63,126 nt of DNA, taken from assembly GCA_018241895.1 (NCBI GenBank), contig JAFECX010000221.1, positions 1-63,126 on the forward strand, read 5' to 3'. How positions within the stretch are numbered: position 1 is the first letter of the stretch; every line of letters starts with the position of its first letter. This DNA comes from Pseudomonadota bacterium (GTDB taxonomy: Bacteria; Pseudomonadota; Gammaproteobacteria; Burkholderiales; Burkholderiaceae_C). The notes below the pieces were generated by a model. The model worked only from the letters and a program-made list of their open reading frames with translations, was not told the origin of the DNA and made no database searches. The translations under genes were made by a program, and so were the position numbers. This document shows, in pieces, positions 17,686-30,292 of this stretch.

Positions 17686-19416
17686 TCAGTCCGCGATCTT
17701 GTAGACCGATTTGCCCTCGACGATCGTCTGCAGGACGCGGATGTCCTTGATCTTCGTCGGGTCGATCGTCGTCGGGTTGTCCGACAGCACGACCAGATCG
17801 GCCCACTTGCCGACTTCGATCGAACCGCGCTCCTTCTCCTCGAAGTTCTGGTACGCGGCGGCTATCGTGGTGGCGCGCAGCGCGTCCGCCGGCGAGACGC
17901 GCTGATCCGGCCCGATGACCGCGCCACTCGTCGACAGGCGATTCACGGCCGACCAGATCAGGCGCATCGGCTCCATCGGCACGACGGGGGTGTCGGCGTG
18001 GAACGTGTAGGTCATGCCGCGGTCCTTCGCCGATTTTGCCGGGCTGATGCGCGCTGCCCGCTCCGGCCCCATGAAGATGTCGCGGTGCCGGTCACCCCAG
18101 TAGTAGGTGTGCAGCACGAAGAAGGACGGGATGACGCCGAGCGCCTTCATCTCGTCGAGTTCGTCCTCGCGCGCCATCTGCGAATGGATCACCGTGTGGC
18201 GCGCGTTGGCGCGCGGCTGCGCCTCTTGCGCCTTGCGGAAGGCGTTGAGGATGTCGGCGATGGCCGCGTCGCCGTTGCCGTGGATCAGCGACTGGCGACC
18301 CGACGTGTGCACCTTCAGCACACGCTGCGCCAGCACCTCGCGGTCATAGCGCGGGAAGCCGCGGTAGTCGGCGTCGCCTTGGAACGGCGTGTGGTACGGA
18401 TGCGCCAGGTAGCCGGTGTAGCCCTGAATCGAGCCGTCGGCGAAATCCTTCACGCCGCCAATCTTCACCTTGCCGCTCTTCAGTTCGACCTTGTCGATCG
18501 CGTCCATCGTTTCCAGCATCGACCAGACCATGACGCGCAGCGGCAAGGTGCCGGCTTGCGCCGCCTGCTCCAGCGCAGCGACGTTCGCCGCGGCAGCGGC
18601 GCCCTCGTTGGCGGTCGTCACGCCTTGCGCCGCGTAAAGCGCGGCAGCGGCCGCTATGCCTTGCTGCACCTGCTCCGAAGTCAGCGCCGGGCGGAACTTC
18701 GAGACGAGTTGGGAGGCGGTTTCCTCGAGCACGCCGTTGGGTTCGCCGCCGGCATCGCGGCGGATGACCCCGCCGGGTGGATTGGGCGTCGCGGCGGTGA
18801 TGCCGGCCAAGGCCAGCGCCGCGCTGTTGGCGACCGACAGGTGGCCGGAGACGTGGGTGATGTAGACCGGCTGTGTCGCCGACACCCGGTCGAGGTCCGC
18901 CCGCGTCGGATGGCGCTTCTCGGCAATCAGCGTGTCGTCGTAGCCGAACCCGGTGACCCAGGCGCCGGCAGGCAGCTTCGCCTGTTGCTGCTGCAGCAGT
19001 GCGACCAGGTCGTCCATGGTCTGCACCGTGCTGATCGGCGGGCTGTTCAGGTTCGCTTCGAATTTGGCGTTCGTGCCGGTGAAGGTGAAGTGGCTGTGCG
19101 CGTCGTAGATGCCCGGAATCATCGTCTTGCCGGCCAGGTCGACAACTTGCGTGGCGGCCCCGACGTAGGCGTCGATCTGCGCCGACGTGCCGACCGCGAC
19201 AACTTTGCCTTCGCGCACCGCGACGGCCTGCGCCACCGTGTCCTTGCCGTCGACAGTCAAGATCGTGCCGTTCTTGTAGACCGCCTGCGCGGCTTGCGGC
19301 GTATTGTCATTGCCGCCGCATGCGGGAAGCGTGAGCGCCGTGGTCAAGACAGCAGCGAGCGACGCCCAAAGTCGGTTCACGTTTGGCGGGGGCTTGACTC
19401 GAATCCCGATGGTCAT
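17686..19416 (-). CDS. Exported lipoprotein amidohydrolase (YtcJ-like, amidohydrolase 3 family)
   Basis: Metal-dependent amidohydrolase of the YtcJ/NfdA-like group, which hydrolyses amides, formamides or cyclic ureides; the substrate here is unknown. At 576 residues it has an N-terminal signal with a lipobox L-P-A-C33, so it is probably anchored in a membrane facing the periplasm, unusual for this mainly cytosolic family. Metal ligands are in DAHSH (105-109); [21 protein letters not shown] and the FHADTPV segment follow the family order. AGGAGG lies 7 bases before the ATG, an excellent ribosome site. It is a single gene with gene-poor DNA on both sides. Confidence 0.9.
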   Translation of the reverse strand: MTIGIRVKPPPNVNRLWASLAAVLTTALTLPACGGNDNTPQAAQAVYKNGTILTVDGKDTVAQAVAVREGKVVAVGTSAQIDAYVGAATQVVDLAGKTMIPGIYDAHSHFTFTGTNAKFEANLNSPPISTVQTMDDLVALLQQQQAKLPAGAWVTGFGYDDTLIAEKRHPTRADLDRVSATQPVYITHVSGHLSVANSAALALAGITAATPNPPGGVIRRDAGGEPNGVLEETASQLVSKFRPALTSEQVQQGIAAAAALYAAQGVTTANEGAAAAANVAALEQAAQAGTLPLRVMVWSMLETMDAIDKVELKSGKVKIGGVKDFADGSIQGYTGYLAHPYHTPFQGDADYRGFPRYDREVLAQRVLKVHTSGRQSLIHGNGDAAIADILNAFRKAQEAQPRANARHTVIHSQMAREDELDEMKALGVIPSFFVLHTYYWGDRHRDIFMGPERAARISPAKSAKDRGMTYTFHADTPVVPMEPMRLIWSAVNRLSTSGAVIGPDQRVSPADALRATTIAAAYQNFEEKERGSIEVGKWADLVVLSDNPTTIDPTKIKDIRVLQTIVEGKSVYKIAD

Positions 19417-19717
19417 TGCGGCACCTCCTGCGGTCGATTTGCGGCGCCAACATTGGCGCCGCCGCAGCCGACTCTATGGCTCAACCGCACCGACCCACAG
19501 GTCCAGCTTGGGCTGAACGATGGAGCCAGCATGGCCGCCCGGCCACGCGGAAATCTGCAAGGTGTCGATTTGCCGGTAAGCAAATGTGCGCACACAGGCG
19601 GGCGCGTTCGTAGCACGCCGATCAGGCGTCGATCGGTTCAGGCGACGAGTCGCGTGGCCACTGCCGCCACGCCCACCGCGCGCACATGCGGCAGGTTCAG
19701 GATGTCGTGTGGCGGGT
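19417..19717. other. Upstream region of the amidohydrolase, after hsdR
   Basis: 301 bases between the amidohydrolase start and the hsdR stop. The only clear structure is the 22-base palindrome close to the amidohydrolase start. I see no open frame with protein-like text and no strong terminator after hsdR. Confidence 0.5.
19441..19462. promoter_or_regulatory. 22-base palindrome before the amidohydrolase gene
   Basis: GCGGCGCCAA-CA-TTGGCGCCGC, a perfect 10-base inverted repeat with a 2-base centre, 25 bases upstream of the amidohydrolase ATG. The position fits an operator overlapping the promoter, or a stable hairpin in the 5' leader. No regulator gene is adjacent. Confidence 0.5.
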
Positions 19718-22700
19718 TCACGGTGACGCCGCCGCACCGGACGCCTTCTCGCGCAGGCCCTCCCACAGCTTGCCGGCACCCAGCAGCACGTCCTTCATGT
19801 CCGCGCGCAGCTGCTCCGACTCGAGCGCCTGCTTGCTCATCGCGGTGTGGGCGGCGAGCGCATCCATCACGGCGCCGAGAATCTCGTGGGCGAGGTCGGG
19901 CGACGCCGCGAACTGCTCCTTCGTGTTGTTGGCCGCCTGCTCCTGGAGCTTCTCCGACTCCATCAGCTTGCCCTTGATCACGTCGTTGACGTAGACCAGC
20001 TTGTCCCCCGGGGTCAGGTCGCCCTCGAACAGGTCGTTCACCTTGGCGATCAGTTCGGCCAGCGCGACCCTGGTCTTGTCCTGCACCTGGCCCGAGCCCA
20101 CATCGTCGATGACATACAGCTTCTCCGGCTCGCCCGCCGCCAGGTTCAGCGAAGGATCGGGGAGGCTCTTGATCGTGTAGGCGGTGAGCTTCAACGCCGA
20201 CAGGTCCACCCCTTCGCGCTCGCGCCCGTAGTTCAGCAGCGGGTGCAGCAGCCGAAAGAAGATCGAGCGCTTCTCGATGTCGGTGTTGCCGTAGTCGAAG
20301 ATCTGCGACAGGAAGCCGTAGACCCGCACGTAGGCCGCGATGTCGTTCTTGAACAGGATCAGCGCGTCCATCGTGTCCTTGGCCGCCTTGGCCGCCTTGG
20401 CCTTCTTCGCGTCGTCTGCCCCCGCCTGCCAGTCCTTCTTCGCTTGCGCGTAGGCCGCCAGCAGCCGGCTGGCCACTGGCACGATGGCGGCGTCCAGGTC
20501 CGATGTCCTGGCCTTGCTGCCCCTGATCGCCACGTTCACCACGCGGTCCACCTCGTAGGTGTCGTACAGCGCCTGCGCGTCGAGCTTGGCCTTCAGCTCG
20601 TGGACGATATGCGGGTCGGTCACGCCCGACAACTCCGCCGTCTCGAAGTAGGGCTTGAACGCCGCCAGGATGTCCTGCGGGTCGTTCACGAAGTCGACGA
20701 CGTAGGTCTGGTCCTTGCCCGGGTGGCAGCGGTTCAGGCGCGACAGCGTCTGCACCGCCTGGATGCCGGCCAGCCGCTTGTCGACGTACATCGCGCACAG
20801 CAGCGGCTCGTCGAAGCCGGTCTGGAACTTGTTGGCCACCAGCAGCAGCTGGTAGTCGCCGCTCTTGAAGGCCTCGCGGATGCCCTGGCCGCCGAGCTTG
20901 GGGTTCAGCTCCTTGCTGTGCTCGGTGAACGGGTCGGGGCCGCTCTCGGGGTCGAACACCTCGCCCGAGAACGCCACCAGCGCCTCGATCCTGTAGCCGT
21001 GGTCGGCGATGTACCTGCGCGTGGCCTTCTGCCAGCGCACCGCTTCCTTGCGGCTGCCGGTCACCACCATCGCCTTGGCGTTGCCGCCCAAGAGGCCGGC
21101 GACGTGCCTGCGGTAGTGCTCCACCACCACCTGCACGCGCTGCGCGATGTTGTACTCGTGCAGCCGCACCCAGCCCATGATGCCCTTCATCGCCTCGGCG
21201 CGGTCGACCTCGCTGGAGTCGATCGTCCTGCCCTGATGGGCCAGCGAGAACGCCACCTTGTACGAGGTGTAGGTCTTCAGCACGTCGAGGATGAAGCCTT
21301 CCTCGATCGCCTGGCGCATCGAGTAGACGTGGAAGGCCTGCGGGATGTTGTCGGGTGCCGGCGGGCGCTTCGGGTCCGGCCGCGTGCCGAAGAGCTGCAG
21401 CGTCTTGTCCTTGGGCGTCGCGGTGAAGGCCACGTAGGTGATGCCCGCGTCCTCGCCACCGGCCTTCGCGGCCGCCTTGGCCGACATGTGCGCGGCCAGG
21501 ATGTCCTCGGCCGTCACCTCGCCGCCGTCCTGCAACTCGGCCAGTTCGGCGGCGCTCAGCACCAGCTTGAGCTTGGCCGCCGTCTCGTTGGTCTGCGACG
21601 AATGCGCCTCGTCGGCGATCACGGCGAAGCGCTTTCCTTCAGTGGCAGCGAGCTTGCGCACCTCTTCCAGCGCGAAGGGGAAGGTCTGGATCGTGCAGAC
21701 GACGATCTTCTTGCCCGCCGCCAGCGCCTGGGCCAGTTCCCGGCTCTTGCTGGCCCCTTCGCCGCTGACGATGGCGACCACGCCCTGCGTGCGCTCGAAG
21801 GACAGGATCGCCTCGCGCAACTGGTCGTCCAGCACCGTGCGGTCGGAGATCACGATCACCGTGTCGAAGACCTTGCGGTCCTTGGCGTCGTGGAGATCGG
21901 CAAGGAAGTGCGCCGTCCAGGCAATCGAATTGGTCTTGCCCGAGCCGGCCGAGTGCTGCACCAGGTACTTGCCGCCCGGCCCTTGCGCCGTCACGGCCGC
22001 CACCAGCTTGCGCGTCACGGTGAGCTGGTGGTAGCGCGGGAAGATGCAGCCGACGAGCTGCTTCTTCGCGTTCTTCACCGGCACCAGGTAGCGGCCGAGA
22101 ATCTGCAGCAAGCTGTCGCGCTGCCAGACCTCGCGCCACAGGTAGTCGGTGGCGATGCCTTCCTTGGGCGGGTTGCCCGCGCCGCCGGCGTTGCCCCGGT
22201 TGAAGGGCAGGAAGGCCGTGTCCAGGCCGGCCAGCCGCGTGCTCATCGCCGCCTCGGTGTTGCTCAGCGCGAAGTGCACCAGCGCCCCGCCGGGGAAGGC
22301 GAGCAGCGGCTCGGGCGCGTTCTTCGGCTTGTACAGCGGCTCGCGGTCGGCCTTGTACTGGTCGATCGCATCCTGCACGCTCTGCGTGTAGTGGCTCTTC
22401 AGCTCGCAGGTGGCGACCGCAATGCCGTTCACGAACAGCACCAGGTCGACGCTGTTCTCGTGATGCACCGAGTAATGCACCTGGCGCACCACGCGCAGGC
22501 GGTTGGCGGCGTACTTCGCCTGCAGCTCGGCGTTCATGCCCAGCGCGGGCTTGAACTGGCACATCGCGATCGCTGCCTTCAGCCCGATCATGTCGAAGCC
22601 GCCGCGCAGCACGGCCAGCGTGCCCTGGCTGTCCAGCGCCTTGCGCAGGCGCTCGGCCACCACCTGGGGCGCCGCGGCGCCGTGGCTTGTCTCGATGGTC

Positions 22701-22867
22701 TCCCAGGCCCTGGGCTGGCTGGCCTTGATCCAGGCCACCACGTCGTCGACGAACAGGGCTCGAGCGCGGTCGCAGCGGGCCGCGTCGCCGGCATCGTGCA
22801 GCCAGCCGGCGGCGGCGAGGTCGGCGCAGATTTCGTCCTCGAAGTGGATTTCCTTGTGGATGCTCAT
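19718..22867 (-). CDS. hsdR: Type I restriction enzyme, R (motor/endonuclease) subunit
   Basis: HsdR translocates DNA with its superfamily 2 motor and cuts it when bound to the HsdM-HsdS methylase core on unmodified sites. The 1049 residues hold the N-terminal PD-(D/E)xK nuclease (D141 ... E155-x-K157, in VDLVLF...CELK), Walker A SAGSGKT at 306-312, the DEAH box in VIADEAH (about 420), and a C-terminal helical region that normally docks on HsdM. All key residues are present, so it should be active. Its ATG overlaps the hsdS stop by 4 bases. It is the last gene of the operon. Confidence 0.97.
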   Translation of the reverse strand: MSIHKEIHFEDEICADLAAAGWLHDAGDAARCDRARALFVDDVVAWIKASQPRAWETIETSHGAAAPQVVAERLRKALDSQGTLAVLRGGFDMIGLKAAIAMCQFKPALGMNAELQAKYAANRLRVVRQVHYSVHHENSVDLVLFVNGIAVATCELKSHYTQSVQDAIDQYKADREPLYKPKNAPEPLLAFPGGALVHFALSNTEAAMSTRLAGLDTAFLPFNRGNAGGAGNPPKEGIATDYLWREVWQRDSLLQILGRYLVPVKNAKKQLVGCIFPRYHQLTVTRKLVAAVTAQGPGGKYLVQHSAGSGKTNSIAWTAHFLADLHDAKDRKVFDTVIVISDRTVLDDQLREAILSFERTQGVVAIVSGEGASKSRELAQALAAGKKIVVCTIQTFPFALEEVRKLAATEGKRFAVIADEAHSSQTNETAAKLKLVLSAAELAELQDGGEVTAEDILAAHMSAKAAAKAGGEDAGITYVAFTATPKDKTLQLFGTRPDPKRPPAPDNIPQAFHVYSMRQAIEEGFILDVLKTYTSYKVAFSLAHQGRTIDSSEVDRAEAMKGIMGWVRLHEYNIAQRVQVVVEHYRRHVAGLLGGNAKAMVVTGSRKEAVRWQKATRRYIADHGYRIEALVAFSGEVFDPESGPDPFTEHSKELNPKLGGQGIREAFKSGDYQLLLVANKFQTGFDEPLLCAMYVDKRLAGIQAVQTLSRLNRCHPGKDQTYVVDFVNDPQDILAAFKPYFETAELSGVTDPHIVHELKAKLDAQALYDTYEVDRVVNVAIRGSKARTSDLDAAIVPVASRLLAAYAQAKKDWQAGADDAKKAKAAKAAKDTMDALILFKNDIAAYVRVYGFLSQIFDYGNTDIEKRSIFFRLLHPLLNYGREREGVDLSALKLTAYTIKSLPDPSLNLAAGEPEKLYVIDDVGSGQVQDKTRVALAELIAKVNDLFEGDLTPGDKLVYVNDVIKGKLMESEKLQEQAANNTKEQFAASPDLAHEILGAVMDALAAHTAMSKQALESEQLRADMKDVLLGAGKLWEGLREKASGAAASP

Positions 22868-24210
22868 GCGGCGGCAGCTTCGGGTCGAGGCGCGAGGCCG
22901 CGCACGTCGATCTTGCCGGTGACGGCGGCGGAGATGAGGGCGGCGCGGCGTTCAAGAAGTAGCTCAACTGCTCGTTCGGCTTCAGAGCACAAGCGATCGA
23001 GGTTGACGCACGTATTCCCAACGAATCCCGCGATGGTGTGCTGTTCTGCCTTGGGCGGTAGCGGCACTACTGCGTCACGAACCCGCTCTTGGCTGATGTT
23101 CGGGTCCTTGCGTGAACTCTCCGCCCCGATCATCCAATAGGGCCTGTAGAACTGCATGTACCGAAAGAGGTACTCGGGAACCAGCACATCTGAAGGGAGT
23201 AGCCCGCACACTGCTTGGTTGATTGCAGCGGGAATGCCGAGCAGTCCGTTCTTTCCAACGGTTCCATCTCCGCCATACATGGCCACCATGACGGTGCCCA
23301 CTGGCAACACCTTGCATGCTGTGTCGTTCAAGGCTTGCTCAGTGATGTGGACCTCCACGGAATGCAGAACGTCGTTTCCAAGATCCATCGTACGTACCCA
23401 AGGAGTGCCAGTTTCGTCCGTGTAGTACGTTTCCTGCATGGCAGTGTTGGGTGTGCTGCCGCTGGTAGTTGAGCAAACTTGCTTCAGTTTCCTCACCCCC
23501 CAATGCGCCGGCACCTCCCCCAACCACTCCACCCCCGAATCCTTCATCGGCACGTTCGGGTCCAGGCCTTTGGTGACAGCCTGCGAGATCACCGCCTGGC
23601 GCTTCTCTTTCAGCAACTCGATCAGGCGCTTCTGCTCTTCGACCAGGGCGTCGATCTTGGCGGTTTCGCGGTCGAGGAAGTCGGCGATGGATCGTTGCTC
23701 CTGGAGGGAAGGAATCGGCCCTTTCAGGCGCATCAGTTCCGAAGCGTTGATGGCCGGGTAGCTGATCCCAACTGACCGGGCGATCACCTCGGACATGAGG
23801 TACTCGCAGTGCAGCAGGTACCCAAGAAAGCCCGGATGCACATCCCGTGGCCGGATCCCGGCAAATCCCGTCGACGCAACAAGGTTCTCCGGTGGATGCG
23901 ACACCGTTGCGATCGCACGGAGGTAGGTCCGAACCGTCGATATGAGAACGTCACCGTGCCGGACCACGCGCCTTGCTCTCGATGGAGCCGCATGGAATGT
24001 CATGGTTTCGGTTTGAGTGATCCCGCGCCCTTCCTCCACGCCCGAAATCTCGACGTACTCGATCAAGGTGTCGCCGTCGGTGGATTCGGGCAAGACCTCA
24101 TCGTTGCAACTCGCGACGGCCTTGATGGGCGCAATGCGCCAGCCGCTCGGCAGGCTCCCCAGCCACTCGACCCCCGAATCCTTGTACTGCGGGTACTTCG
24201 GAAAGCTCAT
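22864..24210 (-). CDS. hsdS: Type I restriction-modification specificity subunit
   Basis: HsdS recognises the bipartite DNA target for methylation and cleavage. The 448 residues show the two-fold layout: KDSGVEWLG at about 10-18 and again at about 221-229, each opening a target-recognition domain, and two long helical spacers (about 175-215 and the C-terminus) sharing ERRAALISAAVT/KRQAVISQAVT. The first half of each recognition domain has clearly lower GC than neighbours, as expected for exchanged domains. The start overlaps the stop of the antitoxin-like gene by 4 bases, and its stop overlaps hsdR, so translation is coupled on both sides. Recognition sequence cannot be predicted. Confidence 0.96.
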   Translation of the reverse strand: MSFPKYPQYKDSGVEWLGSLPSGWRIAPIKAVASCNDEVLPESTDGDTLIEYVEISGVEEGRGITQTETMTFHAAPSRARRVVRHGDVLISTVRTYLRAIATVSHPPENLVASTGFAGIRPRDVHPGFLGYLLHCEYLMSEVIARSVGISYPAINASELMRLKGPIPSLQEQRSIADFLDRETAKIDALVEEQKRLIELLKEKRQAVISQAVTKGLDPNVPMKDSGVEWLGEVPAHWGVRKLKQVCSTTSGSTPNTAMQETYYTDETGTPWVRTMDLGNDVLHSVEVHITEQALNDTACKVLPVGTVMVAMYGGDGTVGKNGLLGIPAAINQAVCGLLPSDVLVPEYLFRYMQFYRPYWMIGAESSRKDPNISQERVRDAVVPLPPKAEQHTIAGFVGNTCVNLDRLCSEAERAVELLLERRAALISAAVTGKIDVRGLAPRPEAAAA

Positions 24211-24575
24211 GCCGTGTGCACCGGATCGGCGTGCAGCCGCATGTCGATGTGCACCTCGGCGAAGGGGCAGACGACGCCGCCGGTGGCACCCCGCTCCACC
24301 AGGCCCAGTTCGCCGAGGATGCGCACGTCCTCATGCACGCGCTTGACGTCGCGGCCCACGCGGCGCGCCAGTTCGCGCAGGGCGATCTCGCCCTGCCCCT
24401 GCAAGGTGCGCACCAGCTCCCAGCGCCGCTCGCTCAGGCGCGAGAAGAAGACCCCCGGACTCTCGAAATTGAGCACCTCGCCCTGATAGCCGCGCGCCTT
24501 GGCGCGCGCACCCGCCTGGCGCAGTGCGGCGCGCCAATCGGGCTGCAGGCTGATGGTGAGATGGCGTTGCGTCAT
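24207..24575 (-). CDS. TumA-like antitoxin, HVO_A0114-family DNA-binding protein
   Basis: Small protein of 122 residues with a winged-helix domain (about 48-105): RELARRVGRDVKRVHEDVRI reads as helix-turn-helix, followed by a GLVER wing. This is the COG4190/HVO_A0114 type of DNA-binding protein that pairs with TumE-type toxins. It is coupled to the toxin gene upstream and to hsdS downstream, each by a 4-base ATGA overlap. By family it should neutralise the toxin and repress its own promoter, probably at the two palindromes at 24859-24909. In this position it may also govern hsdS and hsdR. That last point is inference. Confidence 0.82.
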   Translation of the reverse strand: MTQRHLTISLQPDWRAALRQAGARAKARGYQGEVLNFESPGVFFSRLSERRWELVRTLQGQGEIALRELARRVGRDVKRVHEDVRILGELGLVERGATGGVVCPFAEVHIDMRLHADPVHTA

Positions 24576-24859
24576 GTGGCTCCCCTGGCGGCAGCGACGG
24601 CTGCGATGAAGTCCTCGACCAACTGGTCGATGGACGTGAACACGTATGGCCGTTCGAGCCCGCCGATGTGACAGTGGTCACCCTTGCCGCGCTCGTTGTC
24701 GAAGCCGATCACGCGCACACCGTCCACCGCGTAGACGGCACGGTACTTGTAGCCGTGCGTGGTGGGCGGCACCGGCTGCGGCACACGCCAGATCACCCAT
24801 TCGATCACGCCGCCCTCGGGCGTGATGTCCTTGAAGCGAGTGATCAGCTCAGCGGCCAC
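24572..24859 (-). CDS. TumE-family toxin
   Basis: TumE-type toxin (DUF6516). The core AELITRFKD...EWVIWRVPQPVPPTTHGYKYR and DNERGKGDHCHIGG match the family, where starts usually read M-x-A-E-L. I therefore take the GTG at 24859 (95 residues). In-frame alternatives are ATG at 24886 and TTG at 24904, but both would put the two palindromes and the promoter inside the coding region. There is no ribosome site; a leaderless message is possible. The enzymatic activity of the family is not something I can read from sequence. It lies 85 bases after hsdM and overlaps the antitoxin gene by 4 bases. Confidence 0.8.
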   Translation of the reverse strand: MAAELITRFKDITPEGGVIEWVIWRVPQPVPPTTHGYKYRAVYAVDGVRVIGFDNERGKGDHCHIGGLERPYVFTSIDQLVEDFIAAVAAARGAT

Positions 24860-24878
24860 GTTGGCGAGTATGCCAACG
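24859..24878. promoter_or_regulatory. Operator palindrome O1 at the toxin start
   Basis: CGTTGGC-GAGTAT-GCCAACG, a perfect 7-base inverted repeat with a 6-base spacer. It spans the predicted -10 box and reaches the first base of the GTG start of the toxin gene. Its core is identical to that of O2, 28 bases away centre to centre. Binding by the TumA-like protein would block transcription start directly. Confidence 0.65.
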
Positions 24879-24895
24879 GCCGGCATCGTTGGCAA
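24867..24895 (-). promoter_or_regulatory. Predicted sigma70 promoter of the toxin-antitoxin-hsdSR unit
   Basis: On the minus strand TTGCCA (24895-24890) and CATACT (24872-24867) are separated by exactly 17 bases. They match the -35 and -10 consensus at 5 of 6 and 4 of 6 positions. Seven bases follow before the GTG at 24859, so transcription would begin at or next to the start codon, giving a leaderless message. Both boxes lie within the palindromes. Confidence 0.5.
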
Positions 24896-24909
24896 CTTCG
24901 CCAACGATG
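24884..24909. promoter_or_regulatory. Operator palindrome O2 over the -35 box
   Basis: CATCGTTGGC-AACTTC-GCCAACGATG, a perfect 10-base inverted repeat with a 6-base spacer, containing the same CGTTGGC-N6-GCCAACG core as O1. It covers the predicted -35 box. It is the stronger of the two by arm length and so the likely first binding site. Confidence 0.7.
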
Positions 24910-24944
24910 CGTGGGCGTGGCCCAGTCCGGCGGCCGCCTGGCCC

Positions 24945-28489
<3,545 letters not shown>

Positions 28490-28767
28490 ACGCGAGCGCA
28501 GCCTGCGCGGCGAGTGGCCCGAGCCCGCATCGCGGCTGTGCGCGGCGATCGCCTTCAACGCCGTGGGCGTGTCCGGTTGCGGGCCGCCGGCGGGGTTTGG
28601 TCTCGCGCGCAGCCTGGCGCCGCAGGCCCCGCGCCCCGGCGTGATGCTCGCCCGCGTGCTCGGCACCTGCGCGGGCGCGCCTTGCTGCGTACCCTGCGCC
28701 GCGCGCCCGCCGATCGCGTGGCCGTCCCGGCGCGCGTCGCGCGCCGGCCATGCGCTATCGTGCAGCG

Positions 28768-30195
28768 ATGAGCAAGCCGACGTTCTTCTGGCACGACTAC
28801 GAGACCTTCGGACGCGTGCCGCGGCGCGACCGGCCGGCGCAGTTCGCCGGCGTGCGCACCGATGCCGAGTTGCAGGAGATCGACGACCCCGTGTGCTGGT
28901 ACTGCCGGCCCGCGCCCGACTACCTGCCCGATCCCGAGAGCGTGCTGCTGACCGGCATCACGCCGCAACGCGCGCTCGCCGAAGGGCTGCCCGAGCAAGA
29001 GTTCGCCGCCCGCATCGAAGCCCAGCTGGCGCGCGAGGGCACCGTGGGCGTGGGCTACAACAGCATCCGCTTCGACGACGAGGTGACGCGGCATCTGCTG
29101 TGGCGCAACCTGTACGACCCGTACGCGCGCGAATGGGCCAACGGCTGCGGCCGCTGGGATCTGCTCGACGTCGTGCGACTGACGTGGGCGCTGCGCCCCG
29201 AAGGCTTCGTGTGGCCCGACGGCGACGACGGCCGGCCGAGCTTCCGGCTCGAACGCCTGGCCGCAGCCAACGGCCTGGCGCAAGGCACCGCACACGAGGC
29301 GCTGGCCGACGTACGGGCGACGCTGGCGCTGGCGCGGCAGCTCAAGCTGCGCCAGCCCAGGCTGTGGGAATTCGCATCGAAGCTGCGCCGCAAGGAGGCC
29401 GTTCGGGCCGAGATCGGCGAAGGCCGGCCGTTCGTGCATCTGTCGGGGCGCTATCCGCTCGAGCGCGGCTGCCTGGCCATCGTGTGGCCGCTGGCGCCGC
29501 ACCCGATCAACAAGAACGAGCTCATCGTCTGGGACCTCGCGCACGACCCGGCCGAGCTCGAGACGCTCGATGCCGACGCGGCGCGCACGCGCCTGTACAC
29601 GCGCAGCGACGAGCTGCGCGACGGCCAGACGCGGCTGCCGATCAAGACCATCCACGTCAACAAGTCGCCGATCGTCATCTCCAACCTGAAGGTGCTGGGC
29701 GATGCGCCCGCGCGCTTCGGCATCGACGTCGCCGCGGCACTGCGCCACGCCGAGCGGGCCCGGCGGCTGCCGCCGCGCGATGCCGTGTGGGCCGCGCTGT
29801 TCGCGCGGCCCGCGACGGGCGCCGCGGTCGACGTCGACGAGGATCTGTACGGCGGCTTCGTCGGCAACGACGACCGGCGCCAGCTCGAGCGGCTGCGCGC
29901 CCTCGCGCCCGAGGCGCTGGCGGGCAAGCGCCCGGGCTTCGCCGACGCGCGCCTGGACGAGCTGCTGTTTCGCTACCGTGCGCGCAACTTCGCGCACACG
30001 CTCGACGCCGACGAGCAAGGACGCTGGGACGCGCTGCGCGCGCAGCGGCTGCACCACGGCGCGGGCGGCGGCCTGACGCTGGCCGCCTTCTTCGAGCGCA
30101 TCGACGAACTGGCCGAGTCGGCCGACGACCGCGAGCAGGATCTGCTCGAGGCGCTGTACGACTACGGACAGGCGATCGCGCCCGAGGCGCCCTGA
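28768..30195 (+). CDS. sbcB: Exodeoxyribonuclease I
   Basis: Processive 3'-5' single-strand DNA exonuclease involved in recombination and mismatch repair. The 475 residues equal E. coli ExoI. The DEDD nuclease domain shows D10-Y-E12 in FFWHDYETFG and the HEALADVRATLALA motif near 175; the SH3-like and C-terminal helical domains follow, with LPIKTIHVNKSPIV and LYGGF typical. I start at ATG 28768 (MSKPTFFW) rather than an in-frame ATG 18 bases upstream. The preceding 278 bases hold no gene. Confidence 0.95.
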   Translation: MSKPTFFWHDYETFGRVPRRDRPAQFAGVRTDAELQEIDDPVCWYCRPAPDYLPDPESVLLTGITPQRALAEGLPEQEFAARIEAQLAREGTVGVGYNSIRFDDEVTRHLLWRNLYDPYAREWANGCGRWDLLDVVRLTWALRPEGFVWPDGDDGRPSFRLERLAAANGLAQGTAHEALADVRATLALARQLKLRQPRLWEFASKLRRKEAVRAEIGEGRPFVHLSGRYPLERGCLAIVWPLAPHPINKNELIVWDLAHDPAELETLDADAARTRLYTRSDELRDGQTRLPIKTIHVNKSPIVISNLKVLGDAPARFGIDVAAALRHAERARRLPPRDAVWAALFARPATGAAVDVDEDLYGGFVGNDDRRQLERLRALAPEALAGKRPGFADARLDELLFRYRARNFAHTLDADEQGRWDALRAQRLHHGAGGGLTLAAFFERIDELAESADDREQDLLEALYDYGQAIAPEAP

Positions 30196-30292
30196 GCGCA
30201 GGCCGGCGTCGCTGCGTCTGCGCCCCGTGCGCGCGCCGGCGGCGCCGCGGTGGCCGCGCAACGTGCGGCTGCGCGCGCCGGCGCGCAGGCCC

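Noticed and set aside
19847..23140. About 1,100-codon plus-strand frame opposite hsdR
   Set aside because: Antisense to an intact HsdR with all motifs; low-complexity translation and no recognisable domain.
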